Shown piece by piece: positions 24,460 to 37,300 of a stretch of 64,000 nucleotides of DNA; positions within the stretch are counted from its first letter, which is position 1, and every line of letters begins with the position of its first letter. The notes beneath the pieces are model-generated. The model was not told the DNA's origin. It saw nothing but the letters and a program-made list of their open reading frames with translations, and did not search any database. Source of the DNA: Phylloscopus collybita (Eukaryota; Chordata; Aves; Passeriformes; Phylloscopidae); NCBI GenBank assembly GCA_027886175.1, contig JAJNNQ010000002.1, positions 9,110,001 through 9,174,000 of the forward strand, in the 5' to 3' direction. The position numbers were made by a program, and so were the translations under genes.

Positions 24460-27400
24460 GAATTCAACAGTGCCTAAATCTTTATTTTTCATAACCTACA
24501 TATTTTTTTTTTTCAAATTAGACAGTTTTACATTTTATGACACAAAAGGAAACTTAAATTACTGATAGTTTACATGTAAGCTTGATTCCAGTCTTAATGG
24601 AAGAAGAACAAAAACAAAAACCCTCAAAAAGGCTCCCATATTACACTTCTATTCTGTGAATTGGCAGCTGTTAGGTCTCCTTAGAAATCTTGGATTGTCT
24701 GCTGCTATTAGTGTAATAGGTTACAAAGCACAAAACCCCTACCTGTAGCTGAAGGAGATACAGAGATAGGTGTGCACCATTACAGTCAGCTGTTGCTCCT
24801 GATACACTGCACCACACTCCAGCAAGGGCCTTTCCAAATGGCTCAAGGCTTTGAAGGATAGATAATGCAGCAACATCAAAAATTTGCCACTGCTCACACA
24901 TTTCTAAGTGACAGTGTCACAGGGTGGGGACTGATCTGAAATGACATTCACTTTTGAAAGCAACCTTTTTTTTTTTTTTTTTTTTTTTTAAATTCCTGGA
25001 AGAATCTCAGATCCCATTTTGTTTTCAAAATGAAAAGCATTACCACACAGTTCCAACAGGGTAAAACGCCAATTTTAATTATTGTATCCCTGAACCTTGA
25101 GCTTAGCTACTGCTTTTGGGAGGTTTTTAATTTTAAAAGCAATGTTTTAATCCCTCTCTGTATCGTAGCAACAGTCTGCATGCAACTTCACAACTCTACT
25201 CTGAAAACTCCATTTTGTCACTGGGGGTGGGGAATAAATCTCAAAGTAAAACACATAAGGAGAAGTTGTATTGTATATTACACAGCGATTTGGCGTGTCA
25301 CTTTCTTTTTTTTTAAAAAAAAAAAAAAAGCTATAAAACCACATCAGAGGAAGGTTTAAACTTCAGATGCAACAGACTGTTGCTGGGTAAGCAGTAATTA
25401 CAGTGTATTGACCTATCACAAATGGCAGCAGAATACATTAGAACAGCACAACACATCCCACTGGTCTCAACAGACCGCCTTGGGTACCGGCTGAGCACCA
25501 GGACGAGCCGCTCACAGCCGCTGGAAGGGACCACTTGCCACTGTCTGCAGCTGGTAAAGCCTTTCACTTGCAGCAGACAAACAAAATGAATCATACAGCT
25601 GGCCTAAACCATACACAAATCTAGCTACCGCTTTCACTGCCGCTGGGGAAAGGAGAAGGGCATAAAAAAAATCCAATGACAGAAGTAGCTGAGCAGTTTT
25701 GGTGACGGTGTTGGGGTTCTGTCTCCTCCCACAGCAGTCACAAAGTGCGCTTTTTAAACAAGAAAAATCAACAGACTCCACACGCCCTATTTTGACCAAT
25801 TCTGCAGCATACAACAGGCTGGATTTACAATGCCAACTAGTTACCAATTGATGCTTGTAATAGGAAATTCATCAGGAGTCAACTTCTATAGTTACTTTAC
25901 AGTTCTATGAACCATGCACTGATACTCTTGAAAGCAGACAAGTAAGCTTCAAGTGTATATTTTTGCAGCAGTCAAGTTTTTCCCCAATTAGACTTGATTT
26001 TATGACTTAAAATTTAATGACTTAAAAATTACAGTTTGACTGCTGAAATTCATTATTTACATCGCAGAACACTTTTGAATTGGTTAAATTGTTTGGTTTT
26101 AAAGGGACTTTAGGAAAACATTTGAGGGCTTTCAAATAAGACTTTCGTTCCATTTCCCTTTTGCAGTGAAGAGGCAGAGTCAGTTCAACACACCAGAATA
26201 AAATAAGAAAAAGAAAAAAACAACAAATTAAAGTAATATTCAAACCACAACATTTAGTTTATCTACATCCAGCTCAACAGCAACATTTATAATATCAATA
26301 ATTTTTATCAGATTTTTTTCTTTAGGGTACCTTTTTATATGTTCTGATTATTTACAACTGTACAAGCAAAGCACACACTTCCAAGTGCACATATTTAATA
26401 CAGTATTGACTATTTGCATTTACAGGTTTTTCAACAATCTGAAAAAGATCAACTGTTTAAGATCTTTAAGGTATATTACAAAAACTGCTGCTAGTTCCTG
26501 TACTACAGTATGTTTACCCAGTAAGACCAGTGACAATAGATACATACTGTAACTGAGTAATTCTGTATGCCATTCATGCTAACCCTCCACGGGGTCAGAC
26601 CTCATTAACTCTAAACTGTCTTGTACAAAAGTTAAGGCAAAGTCATTTTCAAGTTTAAATAAAATTCAAGTCTTTAAATATTGGATGGAAATAATTCTTT
26701 AAAAAAATCAGTTGTTTAAATAAACATTTTTGTGGAATAAACTGTACTGTCATAGTCAGCAGGAATGAGTTTTTTTCTGAACTTCCTGCAGTTTAAACAC
26801 TTAAAGAAAAGCTTCAGGCATTTTAAAACAAAAATAATTTATATTCAACTTTATTAGAAACTTGCTAATTTAGTGCATCCTTGTCCTTCAGAAAGCGCAT
26901 CACTTCTAAAGTAAGTAAGTGTGAGAAACCTCATCCCAGAGGTAAATATCAGGGATCTCTTCCTCCACCACACAAAACAAACACCATTATCTCACGTCTT
27001 GAAAAATTTAAATCCATATGCCAATGCTCGTAGTTACAGGAAGATGTCAACACAAGGCTGACTAAGATATGAACTCTTTCAAAGAGCACTTGGGGCAGAG
27101 TTTTAAAAAAAAGTCTACACAGAGCACAGGGGTAACCAGAATATACAGCGCTGACTCAGTTAACTCCCTTACAAGCACAGGGAAGCTAAGGTTATCACAA
27201 GAAGGCTACTCTGCTTTCTCCTGATAACATCCACTAACAGGCTTCACCACCATAGAAGCTCACAGACTTGATTCTTTCTATTCACAATGTGCTTTGTATT
27301 TGCAAATTATAACATCAGTTTTATTCTGGAGTGAGAAGATGGTTACTTGCTTGCAGTAAGTCAAAAAAGGAAGTATTTCAGAAAGACTGCTATGGTGCCC

Positions 27401-28060
27401 TGTAGAATTCACTTTGTGTGTGCAAAACATCAAAAAAAGATTAAGTTTTTAAAAATGCTAGAAACAGCTACTCATTTAACCTAAAAGTGCAAGTTCATTT
27501 GCTGACACTTAGTACAGCAGCCTGATAAAAAAAAAATCTTCAAGGTCACATACTAATTTGTAAAATATATCTACTTTCTTGCACTCTACACACTAGCTGC
27601 CGTTATCAGTCTTTTGGACACTTTAGATATGTACTTGCAGACCAGTTTATTAAAAATATTGCAGCAGCATGTTTCTGCTTAACAGTTTAGAAAAAAACTC
27701 ACTATACAGAGCTTGCACTCACACAGCCACAGAGAGGCTTAATAAAAAGTTGATTTTTTTTTTAAGACAAATATTTTACACCTTGAAAAAAAAAAAAAAA
27801 TCACACTAAGCTTCACCTCCAATTAAGCACCAATCTAAATGTAAGGTTTAGAACAACTATCCAGAAATACCCAGAAAAATAGAATGTTTGTTCAAGAGGG
27901 GAAAAAGTATTTCACAGAAAAATAACTTGCAGGCATTGTTACATGCCTTGTATCACTGCAAGCTCCTAACCAGCAACTCATTCTCAGGTATCTTAGTGGG
28001 AAACATGGGTTTAATTTGTGGGAAACAGACCTCTTCTCAAATCCCTCCCAGCTGTTATTT
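24460..28060 (-). other. LARP4B: LARP4B 3' untranslated region (predicted)
   Basis: Downstream of the TGA at 28061 the minus strand is AT-rich, free of CR1 and LTR sequence, and lacks splice-linked coding frames. This is as expected of the long 3' UTR that LARP4B has in other vertebrates. A canonical AATAAA (plus-strand TTTATT at 24481-24486) would place cleavage at about 24460-24475. Other AATAAA matches on the minus strand near 26850 and 27646 could give shorter forms. A run of 24 T on the plus strand at 24966-24989 is transcribed as oligo(A). The distal end is a prediction. Confidence 0.6.
24481..24486 (-). terminator. LARP4B: Candidate distal polyadenylation signal of LARP4B
   Basis: The minus strand reads AATAAA about 3.6 kb after the stop codon. 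A T-rich stretch (TTTTTTTAATTAAAC) follows about 35 bases further on, as expected of a downstream element. It was chosen because it is the last canonical signal before the sequence loses its 3' UTR-like AT-richness. Confidence 0.45.
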
Positions 28061-28342
28061 TCACTGAGGAGATTTTGGAGGGGTACTCTGTTCTTTATTT
28101 AAGCGTTTGCCAACGGCTGGAGGGGACGATCTGCGTCCTGACTGTCTCCTCTGGTCTTTGGGTTGTCCAGGATGTGACTTTGCAGGAGGAGGTTCTCTGT
28201 TTTTCTCTATTGTTTCTGTGGGCTTTCTTTCTTCTTTCCCACATGCTACAGTGTTTGGCTTCTGCTCTTTCTGGGGTTGCAATGTAGGAGGATCCTTAGT
28301 TGTTCTCTGGCAAATTTCCGCATAACTAGGTTTTCGCAGTTC
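28061..28342 (-). CDS. LARP4B: LARP4B coding exon 16 (last) with stop codon
   Basis: Starts after a TTTCCCAG acceptor with [12 protein letters not shown], the conserved C-terminal box of LARP4 and LARP4B, and ends TPPKSPQ followed by TGA. It encodes residues 633-725 of the short form and is rich in basic residues, Pro and Gln. The family's last residues (a [15 protein letters not shown] end) match closely, which settles the identity as LARP4B. Confidence 0.95.
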   Translation of the reverse strand, partial: ELRKPSYAEICQRTTKDPPTLQPQKEQKPNTVACGKEERKPTETIEKNREPPPAKSHPGQPKDQRRQSGRRSSPPAVGKRLNKEQSTPPKSPQ

Positions 28343-31300
28343 CTGGGAAATCAGAAACAAACAGGACAGAGTTAAAGAAAGCATCCTGAGAAAAAAAAAA
28401 TTACTTCTATGAACAAAAGAGGGTGAAGTCCTTGTCCCAAAAGAGTGCTGCACTTAAGTATGTAGATGAGGGCTTGAGTGTGAAGTTTACAAAGCTGTAT
28501 AGAAATAAAAGTGAAGAAAAGGTTAAACATAAAACAGTATGCCAGAAAAACGGGGTACTGGCATAGGGCAAAATACTTCCCTTTCAAACTCTAAACCAGC
28601 TGAAACACAATGAATACTCTGGTTTCAATATCAACATATGTATTAATACTTCTACCTCAAAGACACTACCAAGAAAAGGATTCAGATAAGGAGATCTCTT
28701 TTGCACTGTTAATTGCATAATTCTATCATGAAAGTAATCATGAAGCACAAGTAAGCAAATTTAAAGCTGCTGGACAAGTTCTGGGATGCTGGGCTCTCAT
28801 GATTAGGCAACACTGGGTAGCAATAAATATTCTGTTAAATGCAAACTGGATCATTAAGAGAAAAGGGAAGTAATAAGGTCACTTACTATGGCAGCCCCAT
28901 TGACTTGTACCGATTTACATGCAGTACTCAGTGTGGAAGAAGAAAGTCTTTCTGCACTCTGTGTCTCTCTCTGCTGTTTATCCACAACTTTGGAGTCCCT
29001 GTAAGCATCCAGCAGGAAGCAAGGCTCATGAAAAGTGAAACTTCAGGATAGATGAATGGTTTAATAATAGGTCTAAAAAGTTTGAGTATGACTGCAAGTA
29101 GTTACAGCTATAATTTGCCTAGCACATGATGACTAGCATTGCATTCAAAAATGCTATCAAAAATAGAAAAAATATATTCCTGTGCAATGTGACACTAACC
29201 AGTAATTTGTCACGTTCTACCAGCACTTAGTTACTTGGCTATTTGATTTGCAGGTTCCAAATAAAGCGTTACCAAAAAACTTTTTTTATGGTATGGACAT
29301 CAGTAGAGCCCACTGGGCCATGGGTTTACTCTCTGTGTTTCAAAGCTATTTAAATACAAGACAGTAAGGTATTCATTAAACTTCTACTCACAGAAACTAA
29401 ACCACGACACTAAATTTTCTTCTGCTAAATGACTATCATGATTGAATCACTACTATGATATTGTTCAGAAATTAAGCTTTATTGCCTTTACTAAAAGTAC
29501 AACAAAATATTGCTTCTTTCATTGATTAAGATTTTAATAGCTATTTACATTGTTCTGCCTGATGAAAGAAAATGCAAATGTGATTCAGAGCAGAATAATT
29601 ATACCCATGTAATTAAGTGCTTACTCAGTAGGCTGGGGTGGCGAAGGAGACCTTTCAAAGGTCCTGGGCAATGTAGAAGAAACTGGTAACGGCTCTCGAG
29701 GAATTCCTGATGGAATAGTGTTTGTACTTGCATCCACATTAATGTTCTGAAGGAGGAAAAAAGGCACAGAAGAACAATCAAAATTAATATGGTTTGCCTG
29801 AAAATTAGCACAACCAGGAAACAGTTCACAGTTTAATTTATACTGGTAAACTGACTATAGGAAGGTATAGAAGGAGGCAATATGTGATTTTCATGAATAT
29901 GCTATTTTTCCTTTACATTTATTTAGAAACACAGAAAAACAACACACTGTGGCTATTTCCAAAGGAGTTATAAGCTTCAGGTCCCTTTGGGACATACCTG
30001 AATGACAAAAATCACTTTGAATCATTAAAGTCTTTCATCAATCATCACCTTGTCAACTAGACCACGGCATGGCACAAAGTGCCACATCTGGTCATTTTTG
30101 AACACTTCCTAGGATGGTGACTCCATCACTTCTCTGGGCAGCGTGTTCCAACACTTAACTTGCCTTTCAGTAAAAAAAAAAAAAAATTCCTGACTTTCAA
30201 CCTAAACATCCCTCAGCACAGCTTGAGGCCATTTCCTCTTGTCCTGTCACTGGTTGCCTGGGAAAAGAAAAGAGACCAACCCCCAGCTGGCCACAGCCTC
30301 TGTGCAGGCAGTTGTAGGGAGTGACAAGCTCTCCCCTGAGCCTCTTTTTCTCCAGGTTACACAACCCCAGCTCCCTGAGCTGCTCCTCACCAGACTTGTG
30401 CTCCAGACCCTTCATCAGCTCTGCTGCCATTCTCTGGACACGCTCCAGCACCTCAATGTTTTTCTCATAGTGAGTGGCCCAGAACTGGACACAGGATTTG
30501 AGGTGTGGCCTCACCAGTGCCCAGTACAGGGGGACAATCACTGCCCTGGTCCTGCTGGACACACTATTGCTGATCCATGCCAGGATGTCATCAGCCTTCT
30601 TGGCCAACCTGGGCACACCTGCGTCACGTTCAGCTGCTGTTGACCAGCACCCCAGGTCTTTTCCCACAGGGCCACTTTTCAGCCACTCTGCCCCAGCCTG
30701 TAGCACTGCCTGGGGTTGTTGTGACCCAAATGCAGGACCTGGCACTTGGCCTTACTGAACCTCACACAACTGGCCTCAACTCATCAATCCAGCCCGTCCA
30801 GAACCCTCTGCAGACCTTTCCCTTCCTAACTTCCAGCACATCAACACTCCTGCCCAACTTAGTGCTGTCTGTGAACTTTCTGAGGGTGCCCTCAATCCCC
30901 TTGTCTAGATGACTGATGAGGTTATTACACCAGACTGGCCCCAATACCAAGCCCTGGGGACTACCATAGTGACTGGACTTCTTTCCACCTGGAAATTTTG
31001 CACCTGCTGGTGACAAAGCAGGCTTTGTACCTGTTCACATAACCACAGGCAGCCTATGAAGACAAAAGTCTCCTAGTGCTGTGCACTCAGAACTGTCTTC
31101 TTCAAAGTTTTAATTCTGCATCATCCCAATATAATGATCTGCTACCAAGCAAAAGGCTTTTTCCATTGCCCTCAAAAGATTCTTCTAGTGCCAAGTGATA
31201 CTGTACTTCCAGATAAATGCCAAACAGGTTCAAGATGCTTATAATAACTTAAATGGTCACAAAATAAGAAAAGACAACTTTGTATCTTGAAAAACATGTA

Positions 31301-34300
31301 TCTCACATTTATAACCATTTTTTTTGTTTTAAAGGGTGCTATGTTCTTCGTATTGTTTCTGACCTGTCTCATCCTAAAAACGCTAAACCCCGAAGAGATT
31401 CCAGTATGCAGAAGGGGAAGCAATGGGAGAACACAAGCTCAGAAGGAACAAGATAACATTCCTTTTCCCCCAGCCAAGCCACCATTCAAAAGGGCATAAA
31501 CCCTAAGACTCCAATAGTCACTACTATAAAGAAAAATGGTATTTGATGCCACTGTTTTAAAATCAGGCAGCACAGATCACTGCAGTAGATCTAAGCCTAG
31601 TTTGATTCAAAGTAAAAGACTGCAAAAGGTGGATGTTCAGAAGTAAAAGAACAGCTTTTATAGTTTTATTCTCTGTAACAGTGTGTGTGCAAAGGCTTGA
31701 AATTGCAAGCTGCTGAGCATTCTGGCCCAAGTGCATTAGAACTTGTATACATGATACATGGTTAAGTGTGAATAGCTTCAAGTCAAGCAGACATGCAAGA
31801 GCTTTTCCTTGCCAAAACTCTCAGCCCTTGATCTGACAGTGCTGCACTTCCTAGTTACAAAATGTGGGATGATTATTACCTGCCATTCCCCAGAGCTACA
31901 TCTAGAAGAGCATTAACTATATGATGCTTGGATAACAACTGCTGGAAATTACAGACTTTAGTCCCCTCAGCCTCTGTCTATTGGACTTGCCCTATAAAAC
32001 AAGGGAAGCACTGTGTAACTCCACTTCAGTGCTTTGTAACACCACATCAAGTGACATGAAAAAACATTGAGATCAAGGTGAAAAGCAGCCTGTATACATT
32101 GGCAAGACTGATGTTAGCTCAAACAGCTTTGTAGCAGAACACAATCACTCTTTGGAGCCAGCTGCTGTTATCTAACTCTTTACTTAAATGCCAACAAGGA
32201 ACAGTAGCATAATCCCTTTCTTCCACACAATGGTACAGAATAACTCCTCTATGCTGGAAAATGGAACTGGAAAATCGAAGGATGCTTTTTTAATGTGACA
32301 GTGCACTGTCACAAGTATCATAAAGCTTCAGTGCCTGACTGATGTGAAGACTGCCTCTACAGGAGAGAAGGCTAAGTTCTTTACCGTAAGTACAGTGAAA
32401 AGCAAGTACCAGATCTGTAACGGGGGAACAAAGAGTTTTCAGCTGCAGCATTAAAAGCAAGTGCTGGAATTGTATTTAAAACCTGAAATACAATAGTCAA
32501 AAACTACTTCATAAGTAACAGAGGTAAAATACTCCAAAATTAATAGATCTTAGCCAAGAATAGCCTACTATTTGTAGTACTGGCTGACAGTAAGTTAAAC
32601 ACTGCTCTTACCATGGCTCTGAACTGCACATTCCCCCCAGACACAATCCTGGAGACAGAGTAGATGGCTTGTCTGCACAGTCACTGCCTCAGGTGCAGGC
32701 TGCCCTGCTGCCTCTCCCTTTCTTTACCAGCAAACATCCCTGACCCACCTCTGATACATGGGCACCAAAGAAAACATTCTAAACCCAGCCTATTGCAGGA
32801 GAAGATGTGAGAGATTGTGGTGGTTCACCACATCAATTCACACTGCTAATCCAGGGCTTAACTTCTTCAGTTGTGGTACAGCTAGAAAAACACAAGTTAA
32901 ATCTGAGCTATCAAAAAAAGCTAGTACAGACAATAGCTCAGAGCGTTCCACAGTGCAGAGGGTTATGTGAGTCTTGCTGGAGGAGAACATACTGTCACTC
33001 ACAGATAGCATAGCAGAGACAGTTCTAAGAATGAAATCTATGAAAAGCTACTGAACATTAATTTCAGCTGCATCTCTACTACATCTATACTGCAGTGGTT
33101 GCCAAATTATTCTGGTATATTCTTATACTTCTGAGCAATATGACAAGACAACACTGGGATCTAGCTGGTTTTGGCAGCAGTTCTTGTTCCAGCTATGATG
33201 CCTAGTGTACTGAGATTATGTAGGCAGCTTCTTTATTTTGGTGAGCTTCTCTATTTTGGTGCTCAGAAGTTTGTCTCTGTCACTTAAAAGTGTTTTACAT
33301 ACAGCTCAGAAGTCTCACTTTCAAGCAGGAGAGAAAATGTATCACATACTTTTCACCTGAGTCTATCAAAAAGCCCGAGGCAGTTATGAACAACAAAGAG
33401 CATATTTTCTAATCTCTGCTATTAACATCTACTTATATTATACTGGTGCCCATATTCCACACCATTTCAAAGAGAATACCCAAATTCTAAGACAAAGTGA
33501 AGAAGGCAGCAGCACATCCTTTGACAGCTGTTTTTTAAGAACATTTGTTACAACCCATGTGAACCCACAAGTTTTTCCATGTATAAACCATCAAATCAGA
33601 AAACAAGAGGTATGCAATTCTTTGTTTTCCCAACAAAAATGAACATCCACTACTCACTCTTTCTTTTGACGTTCCTATTACCACACTGGACAGTCTGTTT
33701 TCAAACAGGTCTTCAGTCTTTAAATTGCCAGCAGCCCCGGGTAATGGAGGAAAGCTAGATAAACCCAATTCAAAGCTGGGAGATGGAGGTTTTGGGGGTG
33801 GTGGAGACTGTGTTTGGCCTCTCTAGAATAGAAATAGCATGTTGGGGTTACTGCACTAGATGACAGAAAAGATATGCCACTCTAAACTGTATTTTGCACT
33901 TGATTTGTATCAGCAAACCCCTGGAGAAGGTAGTCCCATCTCATCTCCCAAAAAACCCACAAAATACTGAGAAATAGATGCTTTCATTTTCCACTGTTGC
34001 CCTTAAAATATTTAATTATTATTTAAATATCATGGTATATGCATTAGCTTTAGGGATACTGGCATATTAAGAAGTTTTCTCACTGACTCTTCTTGAGGAC
34101 AGACACACCGACACAGAAAGGAAAACAGACTGGTTTATGTATCATGATATGGTGAAAATATAATGCCCATTTATGTACAGTTAGTAACATCCTAAATAAA
34201 AAGAAAGGAGTCAACAAGAATCTTATTTTCAGATATATGAAGAAAGGGCAAGACAGCATGCCTTTTATGTAGCACAGTCAATAACAATATATATATATAA

Positions 34301-37300
34301 TTAATATTAATCTATATTGTCACTGTGTAAAAATAGAAAGGTAAGTGTCAAAACTATTTTTGAAACAGAGACTAAGAAGGAAACCAATGTCTCAAGCCAA
34401 AAACAACACCTGTGTGCCGTGGTAGTTTTGGTTTAAAACAGTGTGCTAAATGCAACTATTTTGCACTACAGAGAGAAGTTCAGGAGTTAAAAGTACCACA
34501 GTGTAAGATCACTTGTGAGAACTGCTGCTAAGTTATTTGTAAGTTATATTTACACAGGAAAAATAAAACTCCTTTGTAATACGCTGTAACTGAAGTTACC
34601 AATTAACTTCACCTACATCATGTAAACAAACTGCTTCTTGACTGTGCTCAGGCCTGTGCTAAGATCATCTCTGCTGCAAAACACCAAATGCAAAGCAATC
34701 TTTGAAACAGTTACAATTTCAAAAAGGAAAATATGATTATCCAGTCAGGATGGTGTGAATGTGAGAACAATGCTTCTGAACAAAAAGAACAACAGATACA
34801 AGACTACCTTCGAGGTCTTTTCACAAACTACATGTAATGTCCAAAGAATTGTGTGTCAAGAGGGAAGCAGGGAAAGAAAAAATAAAGAGGCAAGAACAAC
34901 TGCAACTCCCAGCACTTCCACTGACCCAGCATTACCCTCTGGAAGAATGCTACAGCAACAGAGACTGCAAATCTCCAAAACTGAGCTCAGATGACCTGTG
35001 AAAGGTCAGGGAGAGAGACTACACTTATCCAGCTCAAACTGCAAGAGGAACAAGTCAAATTTTTAGAAGCCATTGTTCAAATCACAGCACTTGCTCTTCT
35101 TAAAGGGGACTGAAGCTCTGCAATACCTAATGCTTTTATGTTATATTTTAAGTTACACAGTTGAGTCCTAAACCCCTCAAAATATTAAGAGTGGCATTAA
35201 CATCTTAAATTAGCAGGATGAGGGAGGACTTCAATAAATTTTAAGCTAACTGCATAAAATTTCCCAAGTTGACCTTTTGTAGGTTCAGTACTTGGCTTAT
35301 GTCTATAGCTTCAGAAACAATCTGATCCAAAAGTTCCATGCTCTTTTTCATGCAAACATGCATACAACTCTTATAATTTTTCCTTTAAAAAGAAAAATCT
35401 TCTAAAGAAGGCATTACTCCATTCAAATATACCATTTTTAGTGGTGTCCTGTGTACACTGTCTAATTGCTACAGCATTACACAAGAAATAGGATACTGGA
35501 TTCAATTATTTCCACAGTCTAAAGGGGAAAAATTTTAATCTTTTGCTTCCAAGTAAGCTTCCTTGCAGTCATGGGTGTGCAGCAGCTCTCACCTCTGCTC
35601 GAGGTACAGCACTGGACACTAGACTACTTGGCCCAGAAAAGATTGGAAGGAACCTGGCTGCCCAGGTTGTAATTACAACCTAGTGCTGACAAAAGGGAAC
35701 CATGGGTCTCCAAAGAAGTCACATCTACCAGTTTTTACATTCAAAGTTCAAATAATCTTTGCAGTCAGCTCTGTCCAAAGTGCTACTTCTGCTCAGGGAG
35801 GCATCCAAAGTAATCCTTTCACTCCAGTCACTCACACCTAACCTGTACCACTTCCTTGTTCTTTTAAATACAGAAAAAAGTTAATAGGAAAACTTCACTC
35901 TAAAAATTCAAGAAGCTTTGAAGGGCAAAAGGAAGAAGTACTGGAAATCCTACATGCAATGTGGTCCCACTACCCCTGGGAAGTTTGATGAGAACTAAAA
36001 GCAATCGTAAGGAAGGAAATCACTTGCTAAACTTTCCTGCTCCTTTATCTAAGTTCACTCAGGCCACGCAACAGCAGGAGCCACAAACATATCAACACTG
36101 TGATTCCAGACCTTTAGGGAAGTGTTATGGCTCCTGCAGTAGTGTTACTTTACAATTCATGTTACTAACATGAATAATGAAATAACTTGGTTCAACTTCA
36201 TGAATATGCCACATGTGGCAAAAATGAATTGCAAGGAGATGACTGGTTTTATTGTATCAAACCTTAAATCTTACAAAAACATGTCTTTTCCTCTTCTACA
36301 CTTAGTGCAGCCTTTTCAAGTATCAAGTCTACTTTGGTATTAACCTTGAATTTCAGTTTCCCAAAACCACAGTATTTTAGTAGTGTTAGCATACCCTTAC
36401 CAAGTGGCACTTGAAGAGGCATTTAAGAAAATGAACCGACCACTTCATAACAAATACTTTTGCCACACATTATGCCACAAGGATCTATAAAATGCTTCAT
36501 TGACACCATGATTGATAATGAAGTATCAACTGTTTTGAACTTCAGCTGTTTAGTTATTCCTGAATGTTAACACTTGCATGTTGACAAAAACTGAGATGGA
36601 AAGTTTTTGCTATTGTGAGAGTAATTTTAACTTCTCCTTGACTTCTACATTAACGGAAAATCTTCTCTGATACCTAAATGCAGTAAACTGACATGACTAA
36701 TGAGCTGCTGCTGTCTTTAATCAACTGTGATGTACAACTGCTCCTGCAGTAACTTATGTCACCTGCTACTCCATGTAATACCCACACTGTTCCCTTGTTA
36801 CCCTCGTTTTATTAGAGACAAATAAGATCATGAACACTCACTGTAAACTTGTCCTCCCTTTTCTTTCGGTAGCCATATGAGTTTTTCCTAAGGGAAAGAA
36901 CACAGATATGAGAACCTTGCCTATAAACGGATGGAAAGCGGTTAATGAAAACAGAAGAAATTAATTCCAATTGCTACTTCATCCATCTTCATTCTACCCA
37001 GGTTATTAAGAAATATTTTAGGGAAGAATTCCTAGCAAGCTGTCATTAAAAATAAAGGTACAGATCTTATGCAAGTCAGCATATGAATATACTGGTTACA
37101 AGTAATTAGTGTGTTAAAAGGCATCTCAGTAGAGATTACATATAAGGACTAGACAAAACACTACAGTATCTAAATAAGGGGGTTAGGAATTTTTGTATAC
37201 CACTGTAACTTCTCAAATACATCTAACTCTTTTCAATCTGGGTAAGGCTCCTTTAAAACATTTTCAGCACTTTGCCCTCAGCCCTGCTTCAGGTAAAGCC

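Noticed and set aside
30197..30745. 182-codon minus-strand frame as a host gene
   Set aside because: Its wording ([26 protein letters not shown]) is the C-terminal part of CR1 ORF2, so it is transposon remnant.
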